Of a stretch of 64,000 nucleotides of DNA, positions 17,088 through 26,748 are shown in pieces. The stretch's first letter is position 1. Every line of letters begins with the position of its first letter. The notes under the pieces were generated by a model. The model ran no database searches and was not told the DNA's origin. It saw nothing but the letters and a program-made list of their open reading frames with translations. Position numbers and translations under genes: made by a program. The DNA comes from Claveliimonas acetigenes (GTDB lineage Bacteria; Bacillota; Clostridia; Lachnospirales; Lachnospiraceae), in the NCBI RefSeq assembly GCF_025567385.1, contig NZ_JAOQJU010000018.1, positions 1-64,000 on the forward strand. The letters run 5' to 3'.

Positions 17088-20000
17088 TCCTGATCCTCTC
17101 CTTTCTGTGCTTTCATCTTCGCAAGCGCTTCCTCTTTGCCGAGCTTTTCTATATCCCGATAATTATATCCCGGAATCGTCTCATCAAATCCGCAGACATG
17201 CTTATACGGGCAATAATCACACCCGGTTTTTTTTCCTTGCCGCCAGGGTTTCACATCAACCTCCCCGGTTAATATCCTTTCATGCAGTCCCGCTACTTTT
17301 CGTCCCGCATATTCTGTCATCGTACGGAATTCTTCCCCTGACACTGTCTTAGAAGCCTTCGCAAGGCTCTTATTTTTATTAAATTTTATCGGTGCCGCCA
17401 AAGATTCACCCTCAAAACTATGATCCAAATGCAAAAGCGAATTTTTCTCCAGGCTGACAATCCCATCCGGACGCAATTCCCTCAGAAGCCGCTCGTCCAG
17501 CTCCTTCCTATCCCTTGTCTTATCCACAAGAGGATCCTGGATCCGGTAATAGAAAACACCAGAAGGAATAACCTCTTTCTGCGGATACTTTTTCCTCGTA
17601 AGCTCCACGGCAGCGTCCATATAGACCATCAGCTGCAACTGCAAACCATAATACAGAGCCGATATATCAAATGCCGTCATTCCGGTTTTATAATCCACGA
17701 TTTTTACATAGACCTCATCCTTATCCACACAGGTATCTACCCGGTCAATCTTTCCATTGCCAAACCGCAGCTCATAGGATTCCGGCACGAAATCTCCCTG
17801 CTCCAGTTGTCTGGTAAGCGCCCACACCGTCCGATTCAGCATTTTCGTCATCCGGATAATCATATATTCATTCCTCGCCGAACTGTAGAGTACAGAATTG
17901 CCATAACCGGCAACCGCCTCCTCCACACTCTCGGCCACCAGCTGTTCCTGCTCTTTCTTTGCAAGTCCCGTCCAGCCTCTGCCGCTTGCCTGTACCTTCT
18001 TCGAATACCTCTCAATGGCACTGTGAAATATATTTCCCATGTCCAGCGCCTGAAACTCATATTCCTGTCGTTCACGCAAGCGCAGCCCATAAGTCAGAAA
18101 ATGTGCAAACGCACAAGCCGAGAATTTCTCCATTCTTGTAATACTGTCCTCAAAATGCTCTCCGTACAGGGTTCTTGCGGCCCTCTGACTGATTGCATCT
18201 TTCGGCCGCCTGTAAAACGCCGCCTCTAAAAGTGCAGCCAGCTTATCCGCCCACTCCTGCCGGCTCTTATACCAGTTGTAAAGCTCCAGCCATGCACTCC
18301 CGGCCGTCTCACTTTTCATCCGTAAACCGTCAATCAAGTCCGCAGCCGCTGTCCGTTCCGTCATTTCCCGCTCTCTCAGCGTCTTCTCCTCTTCTTCTAC
18401 GATTTTAAGCCCCGGATATAGACTGCACATTTCCTGCACCAAATAAGAAGGACGGATACTCTTCCCGTCGGCAGACATTTTACTATAGTAAATGTATAGC
18501 CTCTCCGATGGTTTCGTCAGATTCAGGTACAAATAGAATTTCTGAACATACGCCTGCTCCCTGCCACCCGGCGTCAGATGCAGTTTCTCCTTCTCAAACT
18601 GCTCTCTGTCACGTTCTGTCAGAAGCCCTGTACGCATGAGCGCCCCTGGAAGATAGGTATCATTGGCGCCAAGAAAAAACAGGGCCTTCACATCTTTCAA
18701 TCTGGTACGCTCCATATCTCCCACAAGCACCTGATCCAATCCCGGCGGGATTACGCCCACCTTCGCCTCTGCAAGCCCGGCATCCAGAAGTTTCTCATAT
18801 TCCTCCAAGGAAACCTTCTCGTCTCCCAGAAGCCCCACAAATTTGTCAAATAAATCCATCACGATCCCATACACCTGAGCATATTCTCTGGCAAGCGCCA
18901 ATTCTCCCCTCTCCTGAAATTTCTCTTCTTGCAGTTTTAATACTTCCTGCATCTTTTCCCCTGCAATAAACTCATAGAGCGCTGTCGTGATATCTTCTAC
19001 TGTCTTACTTCTCTGCCGCAGGACATATGCCAGCCCGTCAATTTTCTCAACAAATACCACTCTCAAATGATTCAGGCGTTCAAGTTCTTCCTCTTTCATT
19101 CCCTTTGTCCTGCGCACAAAACGCTCCTGCCATCTTTTATAGCCTTTCACTCCAATTCCCACCACATAGTTCTCCAGGGCATCGATTTCTTCATTGGTAA
19201 ACGGCGCATAGCCTGTCCGAAGGAAACGGAATACACTGTCGTAGGTAAAGTTCTGCTCTATCATAGCCAACAGGCTGCGAATGTATTCTACAAAAGAATT
19301 TAACAGAATATTTCTTTTTTTATCCATAAATACCGGTATGTCATATGCGCGGAAAGCCTGCTCCAGATAATCTCCATACGCTTCCATATCCGTCACAATC
19401 ACTCCTACCTCCCGGTATCTGTACTGTTTCTTCCGGATCAGACGGCGAATTTCTCCCACAGCCGCCAGCGCCTCCCGCCCAGGGTCTCTTGCTGTATGGA
19501 TTTCGATTTCTTCCGGTTCTGTGCCATAATCCTCCCGGAAAGAACGGAACAAAGATTTCTCCAGAAACTCCAGCCCGGGAGCCTTCCGGAATCGAAAAAA
19601 CGGCCTCTGCTTCAGACAGACCGGCTCCTTCACTTCCACATTTGCCAACTTCGCAATATCCATAAGCGTACTGACCGTATGCTTACTCATCGCAAACAAC
19701 TGGTAGGGATGCTTATATGCATAAGGGTTTTCCCTTTCATCGATGGTAACTGTAATAATCACATCCCTGCATATCTTCAGTAACTTTTCCAGCAGCCTGT
19801 TCTGCACCGGCGTAAAACCGGTAAATCCATCCAGCACTACCGTGCTCTTTTTTAACAGCTCCGACTCTTCCGCTACCCGGCAGAGAACATCCAGAAGCTC
19901 TTCCTTCGTAATGTATTTATTCTGCAGATATTTTTGAAAACGCTCATATAAAAGCGCCATATCCTTCAGCTTATAATAGAGTGAAGACTCTGTTCCTACC

Positions 20001-20434
20001 GACTCCATCACACGCTCCAGCTCTTCGATTCCAATATCATACTGGGTAAATTCAGAAATGACCGATTTCACTTCACTGATATAGCCAAGCTTCTTTATGT
20101 TCCCTTTCAGCATACAAAGCTCCAAAGAAGAATCTCCCGCAATCTTACGCAGCACCAGATTCTTGCCCTCATCGTCCAGAATCGGAATCTGTCCTTTCCC
20201 GGTTTCTTCAAAAATACGGTGAGAAAGACGCACAAAGCTCAACACGTCAATATTCATAATTCCATGCTTTCTGCTCATGAAAACAAGGTCCTTCTGCGTC
20301 TGCATGGTAAACTGCTCCGGCACAAGGACCATATAATTCAAGTCGGGATGTTTCTCCGCCTCGTTGGTTATTTTATTGTACAGATATGTGGATTTTCCGG
20401 AGCCGGAACCTCCAAATATAAATTGCAATGCCAT
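17084..20434 (-). CDS. addB: ATP-dependent nuclease subunit AddB
   Basis: This 1116-residue partner of AddA shows Walker A GGSGSGKST (about 8-16) and a second RecB-type nuclease domain with VDYKTGMTAF. The four cysteines that hold a [4Fe-4S] cluster in AddB are in place: one in KFSACAFAHFL and three in GCDYCPYKHVCG near the C-terminus. The heterodimer resects broken ends until it meets a Chi-like site. The ATG at 20434 lies six bases past the hflX stop region, and the gene overlaps addA by four bases, so hflX-addB-addA are one transcription unit. Confidence 0.96.
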   Translation of the reverse strand: MALQFIFGGSGSGKSTYLYNKITNEAEKHPDLNYMVLVPEQFTMQTQKDLVFMSRKHGIMNIDVLSFVRLSHRIFEETGKGQIPILDDEGKNLVLRKIAGDSSLELCMLKGNIKKLGYISEVKSVISEFTQYDIGIEELERVMESVGTESSLYYKLKDMALLYERFQKYLQNKYITKEELLDVLCRVAEESELLKKSTVVLDGFTGFTPVQNRLLEKLLKICRDVIITVTIDERENPYAYKHPYQLFAMSKHTVSTLMDIAKLANVEVKEPVCLKQRPFFRFRKAPGLEFLEKSLFRSFREDYGTEPEEIEIHTARDPGREALAAVGEIRRLIRKKQYRYREVGVIVTDMEAYGDYLEQAFRAYDIPVFMDKKRNILLNSFVEYIRSLLAMIEQNFTYDSVFRFLRTGYAPFTNEEIDALENYVVGIGVKGYKRWQERFVRRTKGMKEEELERLNHLRVVFVEKIDGLAYVLRQRSKTVEDITTALYEFIAGEKMQEVLKLQEEKFQERGELALAREYAQVYGIVMDLFDKFVGLLGDEKVSLEEYEKLLDAGLAEAKVGVIPPGLDQVLVGDMERTRLKDVKALFFLGANDTYLPGALMRTGLLTERDREQFEKEKLHLTPGGREQAYVQKFYLYLNLTKPSERLYIYYSKMSADGKSIRPSYLVQEMCSLYPGLKIVEEEEKTLREREMTERTAAADLIDGLRMKSETAGSAWLELYNWYKSRQEWADKLAALLEAAFYRRPKDAISQRAARTLYGEHFEDSITRMEKFSACAFAHFLTYGLRLRERQEYEFQALDMGNIFHSAIERYSKKVQASGRGWTGLAKKEQEQLVAESVEEAVAGYGNSVLYSSARNEYMIIRMTKMLNRTVWALTRQLEQGDFVPESYELRFGNGKIDRVDTCVDKDEVYVKIVDYKTGMTAFDISALYYGLQLQLMVYMDAAVELTRKKYPQKEVIPSGVFYYRIQDPLVDKTRDRKELDERLLRELRPDGIVSLEKNSLLHLDHSFEGESLAAPIKFNKNKSLAKASKTVSGEEFRTMTEYAGRKVAGLHERILTGEVDVKPWRQGKKTGCDYCPYKHVCGFDETIPGYNYRDIEKLGKEEALAKMKAQKGEDQE

Positions 20435-20439
20435 ACAGG

Positions 20440-21684
20440 TTACACGCTCCTTACTTTGTCATAAATTGTCACGGGCACATATGCCTTTACAAGAATCCCT
20501 TCCTCCAGATATTCTTCTTCAATCAGCTCCCCGTATTTCCGGATTAGCTGAATCTTCCCCGCTTCTCTGTAGGAATACATCTGTTCTATGGCAACCTTCT
20601 GCTGCCGCAGCACATTTTCCAGCTTTTCCTGCAAAACATAAAGCCCTTCCCCCGTCCTTGCAGAAATCTTTACTGTGTCATCGGCCTTGAAATCCCTTAC
20701 CGTAAATGTCTCTTCCAGCCTATCCTGCTTATTAAATGCAGTAATAATCGGCTTTTCCTGCACCCCCAATTGATAAAGGGTTTCATATACCGTGTACATC
20801 TGCCGTTCCATCTGTGGGTTCGATGCATCTACTACATGTAAAATCATATCCGCATATTTTGCTTCTTCCAGGGTACTCCGGAACGCCTCTATTAAATGAT
20901 GGGGAAGCTTTCTTATGAATCCTACCGTATCCGTCAGAAGAATTTCCTGTCCGCTGGGAAGCTTTAAACCTCTGGTCGTAGGATCCAGCGTAGCAAAAAG
21001 CTTATCCTCCGCCAGAATACCGGCTCCCGTCAGCTTGTTTAAAAGGGTGGATTTCCCCGCATTGGTATATCCCACCACCGCCACTACCGGAACGTGATTT
21101 CTGCTCCTCTGCTCCCTGGTTACTTCTCGGTGGCGCTTCACATCCTTCAGCTCCCGATTAAGCTGGGCAATCCGGCTCTTAATCAGCCGCCGGTCCATCT
21201 CCAGCTTCTTCTCACCGGGTCCCCGGGTACCGATTCCGCCTCCCAGTCTGGACAGAGAGGTTCCATATCCTGTTAATCTGGACTGACGGTACTTTAACTG
21301 AGCAAGCTCTACCTGAATCTTTCCTTCTCTGGTAGAAGCCCTGGACGCAAAAATATCCAATATCACCAGCGTCCGATCCATCACCTTCGTGTTCAGCTCA
21401 TCTCTGAGATTCCCAAGCTGCGCCGGGGTAAGCTCATCATCACAAATAATTCCATCCGCTTCCGTCTCCCACAAAAGGTCTTTAATCTCTTCTAATTTCC
21501 CTTTCCCCACGTAGGTTCCCGGGTGAATCTGCTCCCGATTCTGAATCACTCTTCCCACTGTCTCTGCTCCCGCAGTCAGCGCAAGCTCCGCCAGCTCGTC
21601 CAGCGATTCCTCCGTATCATCTCCATCGTCCACACTAACACCCACCAGAAGAACCCGTTCCTTTTCCTGTTCTAACTCAAACAT
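20440..21684 (-). CDS. hflX: Ribosome-associated GTPase HflX
   Basis: This 414-residue protein has the HflX N-terminal domain (TVGRVIQNREQIHPGTYVGK), the glycine-rich linker SRLGGGIGTRGPGE followed by a coiled coil, and a GTPase domain: G1 GYTNAGKS, G3 DTVGF and G4 NKQD. HflX splits or rescues stalled ribosomes, chiefly under stress. The gene sits between a TPR membrane protein gene and addB on the same strand. GAGGAG lies before the ATG at 21684. Confidence 0.95.
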   Translation of the reverse strand: MFELEQEKERVLLVGVSVDDGDDTEESLDELAELALTAGAETVGRVIQNREQIHPGTYVGKGKLEEIKDLLWETEADGIICDDELTPAQLGNLRDELNTKVMDRTLVILDIFASRASTREGKIQVELAQLKYRQSRLTGYGTSLSRLGGGIGTRGPGEKKLEMDRRLIKSRIAQLNRELKDVKRHREVTREQRSRNHVPVVAVVGYTNAGKSTLLNKLTGAGILAEDKLFATLDPTTRGLKLPSGQEILLTDTVGFIRKLPHHLIEAFRSTLEEAKYADMILHVVDASNPQMERQMYTVYETLYQLGVQEKPIITAFNKQDRLEETFTVRDFKADDTVKISARTGEGLYVLQEKLENVLRQQKVAIEQMYSYREAGKIQLIRKYGELIEEEYLEEGILVKAYVPVTIYDKVRSV

Positions 21685-21716
21685 CCTGCTCCTCTTTCAC
21701 TTCATTCAAATTTAGG

Positions 21717-22310
21717 TTATCTTGTTTCAAGAAACTCTGCTTCCTTCGCCGCTTTCTCGTCATCCGGGTATTTTTCTGTGTACGCTTCCAATTTCACCTT
21801 GGCACTTTCATAATCTCCCAGCTTCTCATAAGCCGCAATCTCGTTAAACAGCATCTCCTGCATCATATCATCGCTGCAATCCTCCGACGCAATCCCCTTT
21901 TCATAATATTGAATCGCTTCTTCCCAGTTGCCTAATTCGGATTCACAATTCCCCAGGAAATTATAAATGGTTCCTGTAGGCTCTGCATCATTCTCAAGAG
22001 CATTAAAAAAAGCATCCTTTGCCCCTTCGTAATCCTGCTGTTCCCATAGAGCCATTCCAAGCCCCCGGTAAGCTTCATCCGGGCTCTTATCCTTTTCAAT
22101 TGCCTCCAGAAATTTCGCTTCTGCCTGCTCATAATTTCCCTGAGACAAAAACTCCACACCTTCTTCCACCTGCCGGGAGCTGTTCATCCACAGAACAACA
22201 GCAATTACGACAGCCAGTAAAAAAATGACCGCCACAACCAGTCTTCGGATTATCTTCTTACGTCTTTTCTTTCGTCTTCTGCGGTTTGCCCTGCTTCTAT
22301 TCTCTTCCAT
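21717..22310 (-). CDS. TPR-repeat membrane protein
   Basis: At 197 residues, it has a strongly basic N-terminus (RRRRKKRRKKIIRRL), one membrane helix (about 24-43) and an extracytoplasmic part of about four tetratricopeptide repeats (for instance GNYEQAEAKFLEAIEKD and GNWEEAIQYYEKGIA). TPRs bind other proteins; no partner is suggested by the neighbours. It is 32 bases upstream of hflX and probably shares its transcript. The basic block would stay inside the cell by the positive-inside rule. Confidence 0.8.
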   Translation of the reverse strand: MEENRSRANRRRRKKRRKKIIRRLVVAVIFLLAVVIAVVLWMNSSRQVEEGVEFLSQGNYEQAEAKFLEAIEKDKSPDEAYRGLGMALWEQQDYEGAKDAFFNALENDAEPTGTIYNFLGNCESELGNWEEAIQYYEKGIASEDCSDDMMQEMLFNEIAAYEKLGDYESAKVKLEAYTEKYPDDEKAAKEAEFLETR

Positions 22311-22340
22311 AATCTCTGATTTATAACCTCCATCTTATTT

Positions 22341-22700
22341 TTACTCTGCAATATGCTCCATGCCCTGACTGATAATTGTCTGAATATGTCCGTCTGCCAG
22401 AGAATAGTATACCGTCTTTCCTTCCCTTCTGTTCTTCACCAGCTTCATCTGTTTTAATACACGCAATTGATGAGAAATAGCGGACTGCGTCATATCCAGA
22501 AGCTCCGCCAGATCGCAGACACACACTTCCGCCTCCAAAAGCACGCACAATATCCGTATCCGGGTAGCATCTCCGAACACCTTATAGAACTCCGCCAGCT
22601 CTTTTAACGTATCCTCTGCAGGCATATTTTCCTTTACCTTCTGTATCGTACACTCATGTGTCATCACCGTATCGCAGCATTCTACTTCTAATTTTTCCAT
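22341..22700 (-). CDS. ArsR/SmtB-family metal-sensing repressor
   Basis: This 119-residue winged-helix repressor binds the ELC-type motif of CadC/SmtB sensors: EVCVCDLAELL in the alpha-3 region, plus the alpha-5 ligand pattern DGHIQTIISQGMEHI. Additional cysteines near the N-terminus (CCD, HEC) recall the alpha-3N site of CadC. Zinc, cadmium or lead would release it from DNA. The next gene upstream on this strand is a zinc/cadmium ATPase, and a dyad lies before each of the two genes, so it likely represses both. The terminator at 22777-22808 separates it from the ATPase gene, so it has its own promoter. Confidence 0.9.
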   Translation of the reverse strand: MEKLEVECCDTVMTHECTIQKVKENMPAEDTLKELAEFYKVFGDATRIRILCVLLEAEVCVCDLAELLDMTQSAISHQLRVLKQMKLVKNRREGKTVYYSLADGHIQTIISQGMEHIAE

Positions 22701-22714
22701 ATTATCGCCCTTTC

Positions 22715-22732
22715 ATATGAGTACATGCTCAT
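22715..22732 (-). promoter_or_regulatory. Probable ArsR-type operator before the repressor gene
   Basis: The dyad ATGAG-TACATG-CTCAT (22717-22732) lies 15 bases before the repressor ATG. Its half-site resembles ATGAACA/TGTTCAT in the ATPase operator at 25219-25238, which suggests the protein controls its own gene. Confidence 0.55.
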
Positions 22733-22776
22733 GGGTTCATTATGCCAAATGCGCCTTTGCATTTCAACCATTTCCC

Positions 22777-22808
22777 AAAAAAAGTGCGCCTGCGGGGCGC
22801 ACTTTTTT
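22777..22808 (-). terminator. Bidirectional-type terminator after the metal ATPase
   Basis: GTGCGCC/GGCGCAC stem with A-run and T-run on both sides, 17 bases past the ATPase stop codon. Confidence 0.85.
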
Positions 22809-22824
22809 ACATATCCGCAATCTG

Positions 22825-25179
22825 TTATTCTATTTTTGTATACAGAATCCGTATGGAATTCAGTACACAGAGCATGGCAACTCCTGTATCTGCGAAAACC
22901 GCCATCCACATATTTGCAAATCCCAAAAATCCCAGGATCATAACCAGCGCCTTAATCACCAGCGCTCCCACTACATTCTGCATCGCAATCCGCCCCGTCA
23001 CTCTTGCAATCCGGACAGACTGCGAAATTGCGTTGACACTGGAAGTCATATAAACCACATCCGCTGCTTCAATCGCCGCGTCTGCACCGCTTCCCATGGC
23101 TGCTCCCACATCTGCTCCTGCCAGCACAGGAGCGTCATTAATCCCATCTCCTACAAACAGAACTGCCCCGTGAGTCCTTCGGATCTTCTGCAATTCCTCC
23201 AATTTATCCTGCGGAAGCAATTCCGCATGTACTTCATCAATTCCCACTTCAGCCGCCACTGCCTCAGCGCTTTCCTTTGCATCGCCGGTCAGCATGGCAG
23301 TTACCAGATTCTGTCCTTTCATCGTCTTAATAGAAGAAGCTGCATCATTTTTTATCGTATCTGAAATAATCAGACAGCCAATAAGCTTTCCATTCCACGC
23401 AACAAGCACTTCCGTTCCATATTTCTGATTGTGATAATCATAAGTTTCTACCTTATATGCTTCCATCAAACTCCTGTTTCCGCACAAGACTTCTCCCTCC
23501 GGCACCTTTGCCCGGATTCCTTTTCCTGAAATCTCCGTAACTTCCTCCGGTCTCACAAGAGACAGCTCTCTCTCCTTCGCGGCACGGACAATACTGCTGC
23601 CAATCGGATGCGTCGAATTCATCTCGCACTCAGCCGCCAGCAAAAGAATTTTGTCCATAGAAGTATTTCCAAATGGAATCACGCTCTGTACCTTAAATTC
23701 ACCTTTCGTAATGGTTCCCGTCTTATCCATCACAACTGCCCGGACATTTTTCAAAGCTTCAATGGAAACGCCGCCTTTGAATAAAATACCTTTCTTAGAA
23801 CCCGCCCCGATTCCTGAAAAGAATGCAAGCGGGACACTAAGTACTAACGCACATGGACAACTGATAACCAAAAACGTAATCGCCGTGTATATCCATTGTT
23901 TCCAGTCTCCGGTTACCAAAGACGGAATAATAGCCGTTGCAACAGCGGCAAACACTACGACCGGCGTGTAGACTGCCGCAAATCTGGTAATAAAACGATC
24001 CATCTTCGGCTTGCTTGCCGCAGCATTTTCCACCGAATTCAAAATCCTTGTTACCATCGATTCAGAAAGCGGCTTTTCTACCTGCATTTTTAAAAGTCCT
24101 TGCTCATTCACACAGCCGGAAATCAGTTCGGAACCTGCCTTTACAGACACAGGCACAGGTTCGCCCGTCACAGGTGATGTGTCCACCCTGCTTTCTCCTT
24201 CCAGCACTCTTCCATCCAGCGGAATCCTATCCCCCGGACGAACCAGCACAACATCGCCCGTCTTTATCTCTTCTGCCGGAACTACTTTCACATCATCCCC
24301 CACAACAAGATTCACAACCTCCGGGCGCATATCCACCGCATCCATAATCTGGGAGCGGCTTCTTGCTACTGCTACATCTTCGAAAAATTCTCCGACACGG
24401 TAAAACAGCATAACGCCTACTGCTTCAGCAAAATCTCCGATTGCAAATGCCGCCAGCGTCGCCACGCTCATCAAAAAATTCTCATCAAAAACTCTTCCTT
24501 TTACCAGATTCTTCGCCGCCGTCCACAGAATTTCTCTTCCAAGGAGAATGTAGGCAATCAAAAAAATCACTGCCGGAACAGCCGGATGTACCGCCAGATG
24601 TTCCAGAACCACTCCCGTAAGAAACAGAACAGCTCCTTCACCAATCTGCAGCGCTTCCTTTTTATTTTCTCCAAAAAATCCTGTCTTCGTCTTATCAGAC
24701 TTCTTCACACTGTCTTCTCTTGGAATCACCCGCACTTCACTCTCAATCGAACTGCAGATTTCCTGAAACTTGGGAAGCAGCTCTTCCTGATGATTCGCCG
24801 CCACCCTGAGCTGCTTCGTGGCATACGTGATTGTCGCCATCTCTACTCCCGGAAGCTCCTGAATCTTCTTCTCCATCTTCGCCGCACAATTGGCACACCC
24901 CAGATTCTCCAAAATGTAAATCTTCTGCTGTGTCCCCCGGCTCACGCCATCAAATTCCCTTCCGGTATGCACCACTTCCTCATGGTGATGTCCGTGCTCA
25001 TGCCCGCAGCAACAATCATGGTCGTGATGATGTTCGTGTTCATGGTGATGCTCATGTTCATGATGGTGCTCGTGTTCATGATGGTGCTCGTGTTCATGGT
25101 GATGCTCATGTTCATGGTGATGCTCATGTTCATGGTCGTGCCCACACTCACAGGTTGTTGTTCTCTCTTTCTCAGCCAT
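22825..25179 (-). CDS. Zn/Cd/Pb-exporting P1B-type ATPase with His-rich N-terminus
   Basis: This 784-residue pump is of the ZntA/CadA class. It opens with a histidine-glutamate tract (about residues 10-65, repeats of HEHEHHH) with a few CxC/CCC cysteines. An HMA domain with GCANCAAK follows, then membrane helices including the ion-binding SCPCAL, the phosphorylation site DKTGTI and the hinge GDGINDAP. GCANC together with CPC points to zinc, cadmium or lead rather than copper. I chose the ATG at 25179, which has AGGAGG six bases upstream, over one at 25194. A perfect palindromic operator stands before it and the ArsR gene follows it. The His-rich tract is coded by near-perfect DNA repeats that may change length. 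Confidence 0.95.
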   Translation of the reverse strand: MAEKERTTTCECGHDHEHEHHHEHEHHHEHEHHHEHEHHHEHEHHHEHEHHHDHDCCCGHEHGHHHEEVVHTGREFDGVSRGTQQKIYILENLGCANCAAKMEKKIQELPGVEMATITYATKQLRVAANHQEELLPKFQEICSSIESEVRVIPREDSVKKSDKTKTGFFGENKKEALQIGEGAVLFLTGVVLEHLAVHPAVPAVIFLIAYILLGREILWTAAKNLVKGRVFDENFLMSVATLAAFAIGDFAEAVGVMLFYRVGEFFEDVAVARSRSQIMDAVDMRPEVVNLVVGDDVKVVPAEEIKTGDVVLVRPGDRIPLDGRVLEGESRVDTSPVTGEPVPVSVKAGSELISGCVNEQGLLKMQVEKPLSESMVTRILNSVENAAASKPKMDRFITRFAAVYTPVVVFAAVATAIIPSLVTGDWKQWIYTAITFLVISCPCALVLSVPLAFFSGIGAGSKKGILFKGGVSIEALKNVRAVVMDKTGTITKGEFKVQSVIPFGNTSMDKILLLAAECEMNSTHPIGSSIVRAAKERELSLVRPEEVTEISGKGIRAKVPEGEVLCGNRSLMEAYKVETYDYHNQKYGTEVLVAWNGKLIGCLIISDTIKNDAASSIKTMKGQNLVTAMLTGDAKESAEAVAAEVGIDEVHAELLPQDKLEELQKIRRTHGAVLFVGDGINDAPVLAGADVGAAMGSGADAAIEAADVVYMTSSVNAISQSVRIARVTGRIAMQNVVGALVIKALVMILGFLGFANMWMAVFADTGVAMLCVLNSIRILYTKIE

Positions 25180-25218
25180 ATCTATCCTCCTCATAAACTA
25201 TGTAATTATTTACCTATC

Positions 25219-25238
25219 ATATGAACAATTGTTCATAT
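25219..25238 (-). promoter_or_regulatory. Palindromic ArsR/SmtB-type operator before the metal ATPase
   Basis: A perfect 20-bp palindrome, ATATGAACAA-TTGTTCATAT, lies 40 bases before the ATPase start. The ATGAACA-N2-TGTTCAT core is of the type bound by SmtB/CadC/ZiaR repressors. Confidence 0.8.
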
Positions 25239-25363
25239 GTTCATAATTCAATATAATCACAATCTATGGGAAATGTCAATACTTTTTGTGAATAAAGTGA
25301 ACAAAAAAATAACAGTTCGGCCCGCGCCATTCGCAAAACGCATCTACGATTCTTCTCTGTTAC

Positions 25364-25415
25364 TAAAAAAACTCCGGTTACAACCTTCCCCCATAAAGGC
25401 TGCAGCCGGAGTTTC
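25364..25415 (-). terminator. Terminator after the membrane protein gene at 25433
   Basis: On the minus strand AACTCCGG and CCGGAGTT arms (outer arms 25412-25406 and 25377-25371) are followed by TTTTTTT. Confidence 0.75.
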
Positions 25416-25432
25416 TATTCCTTCTCTATCTC

Positions 25433-25981
25433 TTAATTTGCTTTGTTATTTGCTCTTTTCTTCTTAGCCAAGCATTCCATCAGTTCATTTTCACCCTCAA
25501 AAATACGGGAAATGCGAAATTTCTTCTGAATGGTATACACATTCTCTTCACTGAATACCTTTTCAAACATTTCCTTCGGATTCTGTACATGTTTCATGCC
25601 TTCGCGTTCTACCCCGTCAGATTTTACCGCTACCGTCCCGTCAAATACAATGGAACTTCCCTTAACAGTAGAATAAGTTACATCCAGGACTTTATAAAAA
25701 ATAAATTCATTACCGGCTCTGCTGCTGTAAGTCGGATAATAAATGTAAACATCATCCCCTACAAGAAATACACGATATGTAGAATTAATAAAAATATCAT
25801 AAAAAACAGACAGCATCATGATAAATATTGCAAATACACATACCGTAAAAATCGGAATACTGTGAACAAAATAATTGGAAACGATTCCTGCAAGCAGTAT
25901 TCCCGCCACGCTCACACCCAAAACCGTCATCAAAAAACCTCTGCGTACATCCATAATTGTCCTTGTTTGTTTTAATTCCAT
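25433..25981 (-). CDS. Unrecognised membrane protein
   Basis: I do not recognise this 182-residue protein. It has two close hydrophobic helices (about 17-37 and 42-62), then a soluble domain with strands such as RVFLVGDDVYIYYP and FIFYKVLDVTYSTVKGSSIVFDG, which is suggestive of a PH-like or YcxB-like cytoplasmic domain. It ends in a basic tail (KKKRANNKAN). GGAGGGAAAGC precedes the ATG at 25981. It has its own terminator and no operon partner. The layout (two helices plus a small beta domain) loosely resembles the four paralogues at 31-34 kb but I see no clear sequence match. Confidence 0.7.
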   Translation of the reverse strand: MELKQTRTIMDVRRGFLMTVLGVSVAGILLAGIVSNYFVHSIPIFTVCVFAIFIMMLSVFYDIFINSTYRVFLVGDDVYIYYPTYSSRAGNEFIFYKVLDVTYSTVKGSSIVFDGTVAVKSDGVEREGMKHVQNPKEMFEKVFSEENVYTIQKKFRISRIFEGENELMECLAKKKRANNKAN

Positions 25982-26047
25982 AAGCTTTCCCTCCTCCTTT
26001 TAGATACGTTCATTATACGCCTGCATTTTCTCAAAAACAACAAAAAA

Positions 26048-26716
26048 TTAATCAATCTGCCAATCTATAGGTTCCAACCCATTGGCTTTTAAAAATTCAT
26101 TTGTCTGACTAAAGGGTTTGCTCCCGAAAAATCCCCGGTATGCTGATAGGGGACTTGGGTGCGGCGCCTCCAGAATTAAATGCTTCGGATTATGAAGCAT
26201 CGCTTTTTTCCGCTGTGCAGGCGCTCCCCAAAGAATGAATACAATCGGTCTGTCCTGGCTGTTCAATGCCATAATCGCTGCATCCGTAAATTCCTCCCAT
26301 CCGATTCCTCTGTGAGAATTTGCCTGATGCGCCCGCACCGTAAGAACAGTGTTCAGCATAAGAACTCCCTGCTCAGCCCATTTCGTAAGACACCCATGAT
26401 TCGGGATCGTACATCCCAGGTCATCCTGCAGTTCTTTATAGATATTGACAAGCGAAGGCGGAATCTCTACCCCCTTTTTCACCGAAAAGCAAAGACCGTG
26501 CGCCTGCCCCACGTTATGATATGGATCCTGCCCCAGAATCACCACCTTTACATCCTTTAACGGCGTCAGATGAAAAGCATTGAAAATATCTTCTGCCGGT
26601 GGAAAAACCAGATGGGTACGGTATTCCTCATTCACTGTTTCAAATAATTTTCTATAATAAGGCTTCTTAAACTCGCCTTTCAGTGCATCCAGCCAGTCAT
26701 TATGAATTGCCGCCAT
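26048..26716 (-). CDS. ung: Uracil-DNA glycosylase (family 1)
   Basis: The enzyme cuts uracil from DNA to start base-excision repair. The family 1 motifs are complete: GQDPYH with the catalytic aspartate, LCFSV, and HPSPLSAYRG with the catalytic histidine. The start is set at the ATG at 26716 (MAAIHNDWLDALKGEF), which has AAGGAGA about ten bases upstream and gives 222 residues, the usual length. An ATG at 26737 would add seven unmatched residues. It lies 11 bases past the hisF stop region and may be read with the his genes by chance of arrangement. Confidence 0.95.
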   Translation of the reverse strand: MAAIHNDWLDALKGEFKKPYYRKLFETVNEEYRTHLVFPPAEDIFNAFHLTPLKDVKVVILGQDPYHNVGQAHGLCFSVKKGVEIPPSLVNIYKELQDDLGCTIPNHGCLTKWAEQGVLMLNTVLTVRAHQANSHRGIGWEEFTDAAIMALNSQDRPIVFILWGAPAQRKKAMLHNPKHLILEAPHPSPLSAYRGFFGSKPFSQTNEFLKANGLEPIDWQID

Positions 26717-26748
26717 GCCTTCTCTCTCCTTCCTCATATTTATCCGTT

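Noticed and set aside
24586..25224. Long plus-strand open frame opposite the metal ATPase N-terminus
   Set aside because: It arises from the antisense of the His-Glu repeats; no ribosome site and a low-complexity Val/Met product.
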